Below, piece after piece: positions 1 through 9,788 of a stretch of DNA of 64,000 nt (position 1 is the stretch's first letter; each line of letters starts with the position of its first letter). The notes beneath the pieces were generated by a model. The model was not told the DNA's origin. It did not search any database and saw only the letters and a list, made by a program, of their open reading frames with translations. The position numbers and the translations under genes are program-made. Origin of the DNA: Acholoe squamosa (taxonomy: Eukaryota; Annelida; Polychaeta; Phyllodocida; Polynoidae); assembly GCA_949317995.1 (NCBI GenBank), contig OX439044.1:23508733-23572732 (forward strand). The letters run 5' to 3'.

Positions 1-262
1 TTCTTGCCAAGAAACTATTTGAAGGAGCAAGTACATTTTTGGTGATGTCAGTACTTTAAGTGAATGGACCTTGTCCTGATTTGGGAAGTCTGTTTATGAG
101 CACATTGGGTCAGTTTCACGTATAAGACGGATCGTTTATGCCAGGATTTACGATGCATTGGATATGCTAGGTTGGTATTAGACTAAATGCAAGGGCATTC
201 TGTTAAAGAAAAAAAAGAAATTGACTGAATGTATGAAACTTCTGAAGTTACATGTACTATAA

Positions 263-620
263 GGCCAAAAAGAAATATTGTTTGTTTCCAGTAACATGAT
301 ATGAAAAAGGTAGGGTCGGTAGGTCGGATTTTTTTTTGACATAATATATGTAAATATAGGAAATGTTCAAATTCTTTGATTTCATTGCAAAATAATGATG
401 GGAAAATGTTGACAACTGTGAAAGTTTGGGAGAATATGAAAAGGAAAAGGAATGAAAAAAAATATAAAAATCCTCAAAAAAGTATGAAAACTTTGAAGAA
501 ATCAAAAAATAAATCCTAAAAAAGGACACAAATTCTTCAAAGTCCAATTTTTTTTTTTCTCTTTGGTCCTGTTTTGCTAGGGTCGGTCGGTTACTGGAAA
601 CACAACTCTTTGTTTTGGCC
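263..620. mobile_element. PIF/Harbinger-like MITE
   Basis: The two ends are inverted copies of about 33 bp, each beginning GGCCAAAA and running into a shared TTTCCAGTAAC block (left 263-295, right about 588-620). TAA directly flanks both sides (260-262 and 621-623), which fits the 3-bp TTA/TAA target duplication of PIF/Harbinger elements. The interior is AT-rich and has no coding capacity. The family assignment rests on target duplication and termini only. Confidence 0.7.
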
Positions 621-2449
621 TAAGCATCTGGTGGTAAACGCTCACTATCTGTTCGTCTAGAAGTATTTATAAACACCCCACCCTTCATCCAGTCTCTGCA
701 CGCGTAGGCCATACCAGCCTAAATGTCTGACTGTACTTCACTTTATGAGTAGTATATATGTAAAGTCTTCTTTGATGATGGCATAATGTCCTCGCCTTTT
801 GCTGCAATCAACTTCAAGTACTGGATATCTAGAACATACCGCAGGCACGCTGATCTACGTTGATTTGGACAAATTGGTGGTTCCGAAGAAAAAAAGAATT
901 CATGCCTTTATTGATCAATCTAAGCTTCTATTTTTCTCAAATCATGCTAGCAGTCAGGGATCCCACGTTGGTTGGTTGGTAGGAGCTGGTAGAATATAGG
1001 GCTCTAGACCTCTGGCCCATAGAACACAACAGTTTTATAAAATAACAAAATTTGTATAATCTGGGGTAACAAAAAAAAATCATTGAAAATGGGGGAGAGG
1101 ATTTATTCATTTTACACATGAAACTGTCAAAAGAGTGAATCGTATTATACTAGATATATAGGCCTATGGGAACCCAATGGTCAGATGTAGGGAGCCCTTT
1201 TTAGCGCGGCGACTAGTGAGTACTACTCGTGAGATGAGTAGACTAGTGTATGGTTCACAGTCGCCACAGTGTAAGGGATAGGGAGGCCTTGCAATCTATT
1301 TTTGTTTGTGGCTCCTCTGCTATAAACTATTCCTGCTCACTATTCTAATGTAATAACAACAGTGTGTGTACTTTACTTATCAGTGAAGGAATTTTCAGAA
1401 TATATCTCATACTTTTGATTTTATTCGCAGATAAGACATTTCATCATTTGGAGCCCTATGGCAGATTAGCATTAGAGCATTTTAAGATTCAGAAATGCAT
1501 CCCTGTAGCCTTTGTTTTAGAATTGTTCGTTTTGAAACTACTATATATATGTATTACAGGTTTTATCTCAGTGGGTTATGGTACAATTGGATCATATTTT
1601 CTGTATTTGAACAAAGTATTCACTGTCAAAGATCTCAATGGAGAAATCAGTGCTAAAGTGTGTGTTGCCATATGTGCATTTTTGTAAATCAGAGGAGGTT
1701 GAAGTGTAAGGCCACCTTGTGGAACTGCTACATTCTTTTCTGTGTAAAATTTTTAGTTTACATTGAAATAATGCTTTCTCAGAATATGTATCTACTATTG
1801 GTGATGAAAGATTAATTTGACTACTCCTTTCATTATATAAACGATTTTGTGGAACACTGAAAAGATGTATGTACTTACACTGTGCTCCCCCTCTACAGAG
1901 AGGTGGAGTGATCTGGCCGGTTTGCTGACCACTGGCCCGTGACGAGGTACAGACTATTACAAGTGATTGGCAGTTGGGTGTGTGGGGGGGGGGGGGGGCG
2001 GGGAGGCAGAGCAGGCTCCTGGCAATCTGAGACAGTGTACACTCATAATGACACACCTGTTGACTATGGCATTGAACATTGAATAAGACAGGTCCCTGTG
2101 GCAGCTGAGTGAGGTGCATGCAGAATGCACAGTCTACAGACTATTAGTACTTAGCTGCAGTGGGTAGATCAGGTTGAATTTGTGCTATATACTACCCAAA
2201 GCCCAGATGATAGTATGCCCTATCTCTCTCACCAACTGAAACTAGACACAAGATTACAAGTCGCCGCGCCATGTCTCACAGAACTATTCTCTACTATTGT
2301 ATTAAAATCTACAACACTATGGTTTTATCTTATCATTTATATAAGCGATCTTTGATAGTAGCAGCTATGTTTGGCCGTAGACTGCTACGCTCGGGAATGA
2401 CGGACAGCAGACAAGCCGGGCAGATAAGCAGTCATCGCCATGTAAGTAG
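621..2449. other. gene-free stretch
   Basis: No frame looks like a real protein and no splice-consistent exon chain was seen. The stretch holds a short G homopolymer at about 1984-1998 and ordinary AT-rich sequence. The longest minus-strand frame (1592-2119) is low in complexity and reads through the C-run, so it is not called. Confidence 0.5.
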
Positions 2450-2458
2450 GGTAGTACG

Positions 2459-2683
2459 GAGCCCCTTAAAGGACATCCGTTTTCTACACATTTTTTTTAT
2501 AGAGTTTGTTTCCACAACTTTTATTTTCGTTTTCGCAACTTATATCTTTGTTTCCACAACTTAAAATTCACAATTAAGTGACTGTGCACAAAACAAACCT
2601 TTCAAGTTGTGGAGACAAAAGTACAAGTTGCGGAAATGAAAATGAAAAAAAAGTGTAGAAAATGGATGTCCTCTCTAGGGCTC
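2459..2683. mobile_element. Mutator-like MITE, 9-bp target duplication
   Basis: Inverted ends start GAGCCC and continue as near-identical 31-bp arms ending TTTTCTACAC (2459-2489; 2653-2683). The 9-bp sequence GGTAGTACG flanks both sides exactly (2450-2458 and 2684-2692). A 9-bp duplication is characteristic of Mutator-like elements. The interior is made of repeated TTTCCRCAACTT blocks in opposite orientations and codes for nothing. Confidence 0.75.
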
Positions 2684-2704
2684 GGTAGTACGGTGAAAGT
2701 TGCA

Positions 2705-3315
2705 GAGCCCTGGAAAGGACATCTGTTTTCTACCAACATTTTTTCTAGAGTTTGTTTCCACAAGTTTTATTTTTGTTTCCGCAAGTTTTACTTTCGTTTC
2801 CGCAACTTTTTATTTTCATTTCCGCAAGTTATATTTCGTTTCCGCAAGTGAGTGAGTGAGTAATAGATGTTTAACACCATTTTGACAGCTAAGGTCATAT
2901 TCATGGCGAGAACCTCATTACACAATTTCACAGAGGAATGTGTCACTGCCCGCGCATATGTGCACCACACACATCCTGAGGGGATAGGAAAGAGGAGATA
3001 TAGACCCTTTTAAGTGGGCTAGGGAAGCCCGCGTTTCCGCAAGTAAACATTTTGTTTCCACAACTTTATGTTTTGTTTTCGCAACTTAAACATTCACAAT
3101 TGATTGACTATGCACAAAGAAAAACTATTAAGTTGTGGAGACAAAAGTATAAGTTGTGAAAATGAAAATAAACGTTGCGGAAACGAAAATGGAAGTTGCG
3201 GAAATTAAAATAAAGTTGCGGAAACGAAAATAGAAGTTGTGGAAACGAAAATAGAAGTTGTGGAAACGAAGTCCAGATAAAAATATGTAGAAAACGAATG
3301 TCCTCTCCAGGGCTC
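2705..3315. mobile_element. second copy of the GAGCCC foldback MITE, with nested SINE
   Basis: Ends at 2705 and 3315 are the same GAGCCCTGG...TTTTCTAC arms as the neighbouring element at 2459-2683. Between them lie many alternating TTTCCGCAAGTT / AAGTTGCGGAAA blocks. No matching 9-bp duplication flanks this copy, although GTAGTAC recurs at 3317-3323. That suggests tandem insertion or rearrangement next to the first copy. A SINE-like repeat splits it at 2849-3031. Confidence 0.6.
2849..3031. mobile_element. SINE-like repeat nested in a MITE
   Basis: The repeat starts with TGAGTGAGTGAGT, then a core with TTTAACACCATTTTGACAGC and CATGGCGAGA, and ends near GGGCTAGGGAAGCCC. It interrupts the MITE and is bounded by a perfect 12-bp duplication CGTTTCCGCAAG (2837-2848 and 3032-3043). 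The core recurs at 20748-20870. Its 3' half (the AGGAGATATAGACCC block) recurs inverted at 50561-50803. SINE status is inferred from size, target duplication and repetition; no Pol III A/B boxes were identified here. Confidence 0.6.
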
Positions 3316-3328
3316 CGTAGTACCTAGG

Positions 3329-4160
3329 CAAGCGGTTGTGCAAAAGGGTCACTTCTTGCAGATTTAACCTGCCCCTCTGTTTCCCACTCCTTCTGCTAGA
3401 TGTCGCCTTTAGTTCCTTCTTCATCCTCCAGCTGGCTCTTTCCACCCCTTCAGTGTCTCATCAAATAATTATGGTTCCCCTCTCTGTTTCTTTTCTTTAC
3501 CGGCCACTGCAGTTCCCGGGGTGCCTGGCCAAACGGGGTTTCGGGGGCAGAGCCCCCGATCAAGGATATATGCCAGATCTCATCTGAATTTGAAATACAT
3601 TCAGATGAGATCATCTGAAACGCATGTGGGTCTCTTCTTGGGATTTTGACCTGGCCGGAAGTAGAATGACGTCACACTGAAGACAAACATTCATGCCACC
3701 TTAGTTCCTCAGGGATGTGGTGGGACCATGCTGTCACACACTTCTGACTGTTTTCAGATGAGATCTCATCTGAATAATAATCTTCCATTTAAGTTTCCAT
3801 AAGTTTCAGATGATCACATCTGAATGTAATTCAAATTCAGATGAGTTCTGGCATATATCCTTGATTGGGGGCTCTGCCCCCGAACCCCCGTTAGGTAGGG
3901 CACCCAGGGAAGCGCGGCGGCATCAACATTCGTCTCCATGGAGGGCCAGGTCAATTCTGCAAAAGGTGACCCATTTGCATCTGAAACTTATGGAAACTTA
4001 CATGGAAGATTATTCCCCTGAACCCCGCAAAAGGGTCACTTCCAGATGCCCGAACCCCCCTTTGACCCGGCACCCCAGGAACCGCGCCGGCGTCAACATT
4101 CGTCTCCACGGAGGGCCAGGTTAAATCTGCAAGAAGTGCCCCTTTTGCCAGCGGCTGTCA
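3329..4160. repeat. large foldback element with multi-part inverted arms
   Basis: The outer arms (about 3329-3375 and 4112-4160) are inverted copies sharing CACTTCTTGCAGATTTAACC. Inner arms (about 3530-3625 and 3806-3900) share CAGATGAGATC, GGCATATATCCTTGAT and GGGGGCTCTGCCCCCGA. A GTCTCCATGGAGGGCCAGG-type block is also directly repeated at about 3932 and 4099. Coding capacity is absent. The nested direct and inverted repeats suggest a composite foldback element or one MITE inserted in another. Confidence 0.6.
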
Positions 4161-4349
4161 CCGTGTAAGTAGTATGGGGAAAGTCTGATTTGATGATGGG
4201 TGGTGTTGCTTCCCTAGTAGGCCTAGTGGCTAGTGACTGCTTGGTAGGGTTTTTATAGCAATAAATGTATGCATGCCGGTACATAGTATTTGATCGGTTA
4301 GTCTTTTGAATGGGAATATGCACATTAACCGATAGGATCACTGATACTG

Positions 4350-4549
4350 TGATAGTACAGCTCGCGCGTCCCTCACGCGTCTCTAGGCGGGTGGTGGCGG
4401 GAGCGGGAACCATAGCGCACCATTCTATTTTTGCGCTGTGACGTCTTGTTGATGCAGAGGCAGGCAGCACGGCAGCAGCTGCACAGCAGGGCAAGCCAGC
4501 CATCCCCCCAGTGCAAGCAGTAATACTTATGTGTGCTTTGGCGGAGGAG
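4350..4549 (+). promoter_or_regulatory. possible CpG-rich promoter and untranslated first exon
   Basis: This short block is richer in G+C and CpG than its surroundings. It holds a CRE-like TGACGTC at about 4439-4445 and ends in a strong donor-like GAG|GTAAGT at 4549/4550. No coding frame is supported and no downstream partner exon could be assigned. The nearest cellular gene lies 14 kb to the right. This is a speculative regulatory call. Confidence 0.2.
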
Positions 4550-4906
4550 GTAAGTTATAGGTTCCCTCTCATACACAATCTACATGTTTTTGTGAAAAAC
4601 AGGCGTTTTCCTACCAGCTAAGAGCCCCACCGAGGAGAAAGCCACGGTAAAGAGCTTGATGAGGGTAATTTTTCTGGGCTGTCAATTTGAGTTACCTTTG
4701 TTTTGCTTATATTATCGCCCACTACTATCATAGTAGGATGAGATTGAAGAATTCCATTCATTCATTCAGAACAAAATGAGAACTAGATGTGAATGAGGGT
4801 CATTCTCAAGCGTGGCATAGATACAGTATACGTCTATGGCAATATTATGATTATTCATAATTTCTAATAGTTTATCCTGAAGGCTGAACCATTTCTGGAA
4901 ACTTTA

Positions 4907-4993
4907 GGCCAAAGGAACTTGGGTTACAGTTTACCGTCCACCGCCCGCATACATTATAGGGGCCGCATGAGAAAATTTCATTATTCATTATCT
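4907..4993 (-). repeat. inverted partner of the 127-bp repeat flanking Gypsy element A
   Basis: The stretch contains GGTTACAGTTTACCGTCC and TTCATTATTCATTAT. Both occur in inverse orientation in the two tandem units at 9534-9788, on the other side of Gypsy element A. This suggests that A inserted into, or rearranged with, an older palindromic repeat. Confidence 0.5.
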
Positions 4994-5002
4994 AAAAAAA
5001 AA

Positions 5003-5110
5003 TGTTTTTCTTACTCCCGGTAACAACAATCTCAATACACATGGCTGAGTCAATCTAGAGCTACTCTGTGTTACTCATCTTTAATCCATGATCATCATCA
5101 TGTTTTAACA
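5003..5110 (+). repeat. 5' LTR of element A, truncated
   Basis: It matches 9412-9519 and ends in TTTTAACA like the right LTR. The first 43 bp of the LTR (the part equal to 9369-9411) are missing and replaced by an A-rich junction at about 4994-5002. TGGTAGGCAGC follows immediately and would be the primer-binding site. I could not match it confidently to a tRNA. Confidence 0.8.
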
Positions 5111-5454
5111 TGGTAGGCAGCTGGTAAAGGGATAGGGAAGGGCACCAAAGAACTGTAAGTAGAAACACTACTAAATTATTCACCCTGCAAGTGTGAAAAA
5201 GGTGTATTTTGGCCTGAAGCCAAACACAGGCAATCCCACATGCTTTCCTGAAGGAAGCCATATTGCCTGCCTTCCCTGACACCCACAGTAACTGGTTGAA
5301 GAGACTCATTGACTCAAGTTATATACAAGCTCTATGCCCTGAAAGTGTATAGGAATTTATTAAGTGACAAGTTTAGGCCTGCTAGTCTAAACACACTATT
5401 CTGAATTGTGACCTGCTAGTCACCCAACCCTGCTACTAAACCGCCGAAAATTGA

Positions 5455-5766
5455 CCCCCGAAAAAATGTATCGACATATGCCGCACCAACGAAGCGACAG
5501 GTTTACGCCTCAAGCACGTTAACGCAAGCGGCGGTACAGAAGAGGTCAACGCAGTTCACACCAAGCGGAGAGACTGGACCAAGTCTAAAGATCAACCGCA
5601 AGAATGCAAATTCTGTGCTGGCACTCACGTATTCAGAAGAAAGCACTGCCCGGCCTGGGGGAAGAAGTGTTCCACATGCGGTGGCAGAAACCACTCTGAC
5701 GCTGTATGCAAGAAGACACTGACTACAACTAAGAAACCCCAGAAGAAGAGAACAAGGAAGGTATGA
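5455..5766 (+). pseudogene. gag: element A gag remnant with nucleocapsid zinc knuckles
   Basis: This frame is open from about 5455 to a TGA at 5764-5766. It encodes CKFCAGTHVFRRKHC (C-x2-C-x4-H-x5-C) followed by CSTCGGRNHSDAVC, then a basic Lys/Arg-rich tail. This is the RNA-binding nucleocapsid end of a Ty3/Gypsy Gag. The upstream segment reading CIDICRTNEA resembles the helix just before the knuckles in this branch. The capsid and N-terminal parts are absent, so the remnant cannot build particles alone. The frame is the same as that of the downstream protease, separated only by the TGA. That is either a CGA-to-TGA mutation or a read-through-type gag-pol junction. Confidence 0.8.
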
Positions 5767-7023
5767 GCCGTGCAAGAGCAGTCCGACAGCGAGGAGAGTC
5801 AGTACAAGGTGATCAACGGAGTGAAGGAGATCAGCGCAGTTAATCAACGCGGCGACAAGCTAATATATGCCAACATGACAATAAAGGGCACACCGATCAA
5901 GTTCCAAGTAGACTGTGGTGCATCCGTCAACCTCATACCGGTGAAATATATTGACCGTACCAAGCTGAGCCCACCAAGAAACACTCTCGAGATGTGGGAC
6001 AAGAGCCTAAAGCACCCACTCGGAGAATGCCAAGTCAGAATGAAGAATACGGCAAATGGAAAAGGCTACAACGTGAACTTCATGGTGGTAGAGGACAGTC
6101 AACTGATGCCGATCCTGATACTATCGGCGTGCCAGCAAATGGGTCTCATCTCTGTCCTGGAGGACAATTTCCACCGAGTAGCCAGCGTAAAGAAGAAGGA
6201 AGACGCTCACCAGTGCCCAATCATAGTCAAATACCAAGAAGTTTTCGGAGAAGATGTCGGCTGCATGCCAGGCACCGCGACACTTCATGTCGACCCAACC
6301 GTCACGCCTACTATACAACCCTCGAGAAAGGTCACGATCTCCCTAAAAACCAGGATCAAAGAGAAGCTCAACCAGCTAGTCGAGCAGGGTGTAATAGTGC
6401 CTGTTAGCGAACCGACGGACTGGGTGAACGCCATGGTAACAGCGACCAAGAAGACTGGCGATCTGAGGATCTGCATCGATCCCAGACCTACGAATAAAGC
6501 TCTGAAGCGGGAGCACTTCCCGTTGTGCACACTAGAGGACATACTGCCAGAGCTATCCCAAGCTAAGATAGTATCGACGATGGACCTGAAGTCCGGCTAC
6601 TGGCAAGTCAAACTAGACGAAGAGTTGTCAGTGTTAACTACATTTGCAAGCCCGTATGGCCGTTACCAATGGCTGAGACTGCCATTTGGTACAAGTGTCT
6701 CGTCAGAGATATTCGCCCGAAAGCTCCATGAGTGCATCCATGACATGGATGGGGTTATCTGCATCGCAGACGATCTCATGGTATATGGCAAGGGTGAGAC
6801 AGACAACGAAGCCTTACAGGACCATAACAAGAAGTTAGAGCACCTACTTCAACGATGTCAAGAGAAGCGCATTCGACTCAACTCCGCTAAGATGAAACTA
6901 CAACAAAAATCGGTATCGTTCCTCGGACATCTCATCACCCATGAAGGCCTGAAGCCTGACCCAGAAAAGGTGGACGCGGTGATGGAGATGCAGAAACCGA
7001 CAGATGTGGAAGGACTTCAATGA
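5767..7023 (+). pseudogene. pol: element A pol, protease and reverse transcriptase part
   Basis: The open frame begins right after the gag TGA and ends at a TGA at 7021-7023. An aspartic protease motif lies near its start (FQVDCGASVNLIP, with DCG in place of the usual DTG or DSG). RT follows: a fingers region with WVNAMV and LRICIDPRP, palm motif STMDLKSGYWQVKLD, LPFGTSVSSEIF, and the catalytic box ICIADDLMVYG, then FLGHLITHEGLKPDP. The enzyme would copy element RNA to DNA in cytoplasmic particles. The stop sits inside the RT thumb/connection, where the following codons continue the same frame, so it is a single nonsense change. A CGA codon at that place would fit a CpG transition. Confidence 0.85.
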
Positions 7024-7861
7024 CTCAACTGGTTTATAAATTACCTAGCACGATTCCTACCTCGACTATCAGACGTAATGGAACCAATCCGCCAACTAAC
7101 GCGGAAGGACGTGCCATGGAACTGGTCGGGTGCCCAAGACAGAGCACTACAGCAAGTGAAGAAACTTGTGAGTGAGGCACCAGTCCTCAGGTATTATGAC
7201 CTGAGCAAGGAACTCACCATTCAGTGCGACGCCAGCAAGACCGGACTCGGGGCAGCGCTTTTACAAGAAGGCCAACCTATAGCTTTTGCCAGCCGCGCCC
7301 TGACCGACACCGAAGTGCGCTACACACAGATAGAAAAAGAAATGCTTGCTATCGTGTGGAGTGCTGAGAAATTCCATCAATATACGTTTGGAAGACAGGT
7401 CAGCGTGATGTCTAGACCACAAGCCTCTGTAGAACATCATGAACAAACCGCTAGCAAGAGCCCCAAAGTGTCTACAAGGCATGCTAATGCGCCTACAACA
7501 GTATGACGTTGATGTCACATACACACCAGGTAAACAGATGCACCTCGCTGACACTTTGTCTCGTGCTTACAGACAGACGACCGACGGTCATCATGAAGAC
7601 TTCGAGAGCGTCAACGCGACCAAATATGTGGCCATGTCCAACTCCCGAAAAGAGAGCATTCGCCGCGCCACTGAAGTTGACATGACGCTGACGACCCTCA
7701 AAGATGCTATTCTCAAAGGATGGCCAAATGAGAAGGTACATGTGCCGCCTATGCTACATCCATACTTCGCATTCCGCGATGAGCTGGCGGTATATGAGGG
7801 CCTCGTCTTCCGCGGTGAGCGCGTAGTAATCCCTATGAGTGAGCGAGCAACTCGAAGGTAA
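7024..7861 (+). pseudogene. pol: element A RT connection and RNase H, frameshifted
   Basis: Continuing the RT frame, the sequence reads YLARFLPRLSDVMEPIRQL, then RNase H: TIQCDASKTGLGAALLQEG, PIAFASRALTDTEVRYTQ, IEKEMLAIVW. At about 7412 an apparent 1-base insertion shifts the frame, and a TAG follows near 7430. The domain resumes at 7439 with the end of RNase H (YTPGKQMHLADTLSRAY) and the linker to integrase, reaching a TAA at 7861. RNase H would remove the RNA strand after first-strand synthesis. Two lesions make it non-functional as read. Confidence 0.8.
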
Positions 7862-9015
7862 AGATCCACTCGTCCCACCTCGGAATAGATGGGTGCCTGC
7901 GACGTGCAAAAGAGAGCATATTCTGGCCCAATATGACACAGGAAATAAGAGATTTCATCTCTAAGTGTCACATATGTAGGACATATGAAACAGCAAACCC
8001 AAAGGAACCTCTTATGAGCCATGATGTACCAGACAGACCGTGGGCAAAAGTAGGTACCGACATATTCACACTACACAGACGGAACTACCTCATCACGGTA
8101 GACTACCTGAGTAACTTCTGGGAAGTCGACATGCTACCAGAGATCGACTCTTCCACCATCATCGCAAAACTCAAAGCCCATTTCGCCCGATATGGTATTC
8201 CTGACACATCAGTGTCTGATAACGGACCCCAATATGTGTCCGAACAATTCCGGGATTTCTGCAACGAGTGGGACATCGAGCAGATGACCAGCAGCCCTTA
8301 TAACAGCAAGGCTAATGGTAAGGCTGAATCAGCCGTGAAGACGGCGAAAAAGATTATGCGCAAGTGCCGAGAGGCAGGGACTGATCCCTATCTTGCCATA
8401 TTAGATCATCGGAACACACCAACACAGGGCATGCTATCTAGCCCCGCGCAACGTTTGATGAGTCGCCGCACCAAAACGATGCTCCCGACAGCCCCTGCAC
8501 TTTTGAAGCCTGAAGTGGTAGATGTTAGACACACCAAACGCGACCTCAAACGAGGCCAGGCGCTGCAGGCTGAGTATGCCAACAGAAAATCTGCCACTCT
8601 GTCCCCTCTGGAGGAAGGAGACACTGTGCGACTCGAACCTTTCAAACTGGGTAACAAGGCCTGGACCAAAGGAACAGTCATTGAAAGACTGGATGATAGG
8701 TCATACACCATCGAAACACCCACTGGCATACTTCGAAGAAATTGCCAACACCTGAAGAAAACCAAGGAACCCAACACATGGGCAGAGATACCACCAATCA
8801 CTGATAACGAAGCCAGTGCAGCACCTCCAACAGTCACACCACACTCACCTGCTAAAGAACAACCTAAGAAAGCTAACACTCCGGATAAGAAACATCGGGG
8901 TAATCCAGTAGCCAAACCGGCTAACCAAATAGCTGAGCCAGCTGAGATGCCTGCACCACCAGTCAAGACCACTAGGTCTGGCCGAGCAGTTAAAGTGCCA
9001 CTACGCTTCCAGTAA
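7862..9015 (+). CDS. pol: element A integrase (open, about 380 codons)
   Basis: The frame is open from about 7862, although the first ATG is at 7933. It begins with an HHCC zinc-binding motif: HSSHLG, then CHIC before RTYE. The DDE core is complete: Asp in KVGTDIFTLHRR, Asp in SVSDNGPQYVS, and Glu in SKANGKAESAVKTAKK. A C-terminal domain with LEEGDTVRLEPF and WTKGTVIERLDDRSY follows, then a Pro/Lys-rich tail ending at 9015. The protein would insert element cDNA into the genome. It is the only large undamaged domain of element A and is separated from RNase H by a frameshift near 7855. The tail shows no chromodomain that I recognise. Confidence 0.85.
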
Positions 9016-9357
9016 AGCATACGTGTCTGACGCATAGGGCAGAATAATCCCTGTTATTCACGCAGAGGCATCAGGCAGTCTACCTGACCCTACTCTTTCA
9101 TTTCAGCGCATTGACCATTTCAAGAACGTGAAACAGACAATTATGAATTACTATAATGACCCACTGAGCATATCATTTAAAACTTATATCACATAAACAC
9201 TACGCATAGTTAGAACAGTTACATGAGTTAACTGATGATCCAAAGACAAACTTTATGAGCTATACATAAACATACATAAACTATTCCAAAGACTCGAGAT
9301 GAACTTTTAATAAGTTACCTTTATGATCTAAAGATATATGTCATTCTCATTTCTGTC

Positions 9358-9368
9358 AAAAGGGAGGA
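9358..9368 (+). promoter_or_regulatory. polypurine tract of element A
   Basis: AAAAGGGAGGA lies immediately upstream of the right LTR, where plus-strand DNA synthesis is primed in LTR elements. Confidence 0.75.
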
Positions 9369-9519
9369 TGTTGTGTGTTTACGCGTACGCACGCATGCGC
9401 GGCAGCCATCTTGTTTTTCTTACTCCTGGTAACAACAATCTCAATACACATGGCTGAGTCAATCTAGAGCTACTCTGTGTTACTCATCTTTAATCCATGA
9501 TCATCATCATGTTTTAACA
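9369..9519 (+). repeat. 3' LTR of element A (151 bp)
   Basis: The LTR begins TGTTGTGTG and ends TTTTAACA, giving TG...CA termini, and follows a polypurine tract. The last 108 bp match 5003-5110. It is unusually short for a Gypsy LTR. A target duplication cannot be tested because the left LTR is truncated. Confidence 0.85.
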
Positions 9520-9533
9520 GCAAGAAGTGTCAA

Positions 9534-9788
9534 TAACATGGTGACATATACAACCTATACATTTCCATGCACTTATACCTATATAATGAATAATGAAAAA
9601 AAGCCTCATCAATTTTCAAAATGGCTCGGACGGTAAACTGTAACCTGACTTCCCATGGCCTAACATGGTGGCATATACAACCTGGAGATTTTCAGACAGT
9701 GGTACCTATATAATGAATAATGAAAAAATGCCTCATCAATTTTCAAAATAGCTCGGACGGTAAACTGTAACCTGAGTTCTCATGGCTT
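9534..9788 (+). repeat. two tandem 127-bp units flanking element A
   Basis: Units start at 9534 and 9661. Each reads TAACATGGTGRCATATACAA, then CCTATATAATGAATAATG, then CTCGGACGGTAAACTGTAAC. An inverted partial unit sits at 4907-4993, on the other side of element A. Confidence 0.75.

Larger units (their letters stand above)
5003..9519 (+). mobile_element. Ty3/Gypsy LTR retrotransposon A (defective)
   Basis: A 108-bp stretch just inside the left end (5003-5110) repeats at 9412-9519 with about one difference, so these are LTR copies. Between them, in order, lie a gag zinc-knuckle remnant, protease, RT, RNase H and integrase, all on the plus strand. The left LTR lacks its first 43 bp and most of gag is gone: only about 340 bp of non-coding leader separates the LTR from the zinc knuckle. 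A polypurine tract precedes the right LTR. Protein style (IADD-type RT box, integrase tail) resembles the K02A2.6-like branch of Ty3/Gypsy. Near-identical LTRs imply a recent copy, yet the polyprotein has at least two TGA stops, one TAG and two frameshifts. Confidence 0.9.

Noticed and set aside
4093..4576. Minus-strand frames of 136 and 67 codons
   Set aside because: They overlap the foldback element and a CpG-rich block, with no domain and biased composition.
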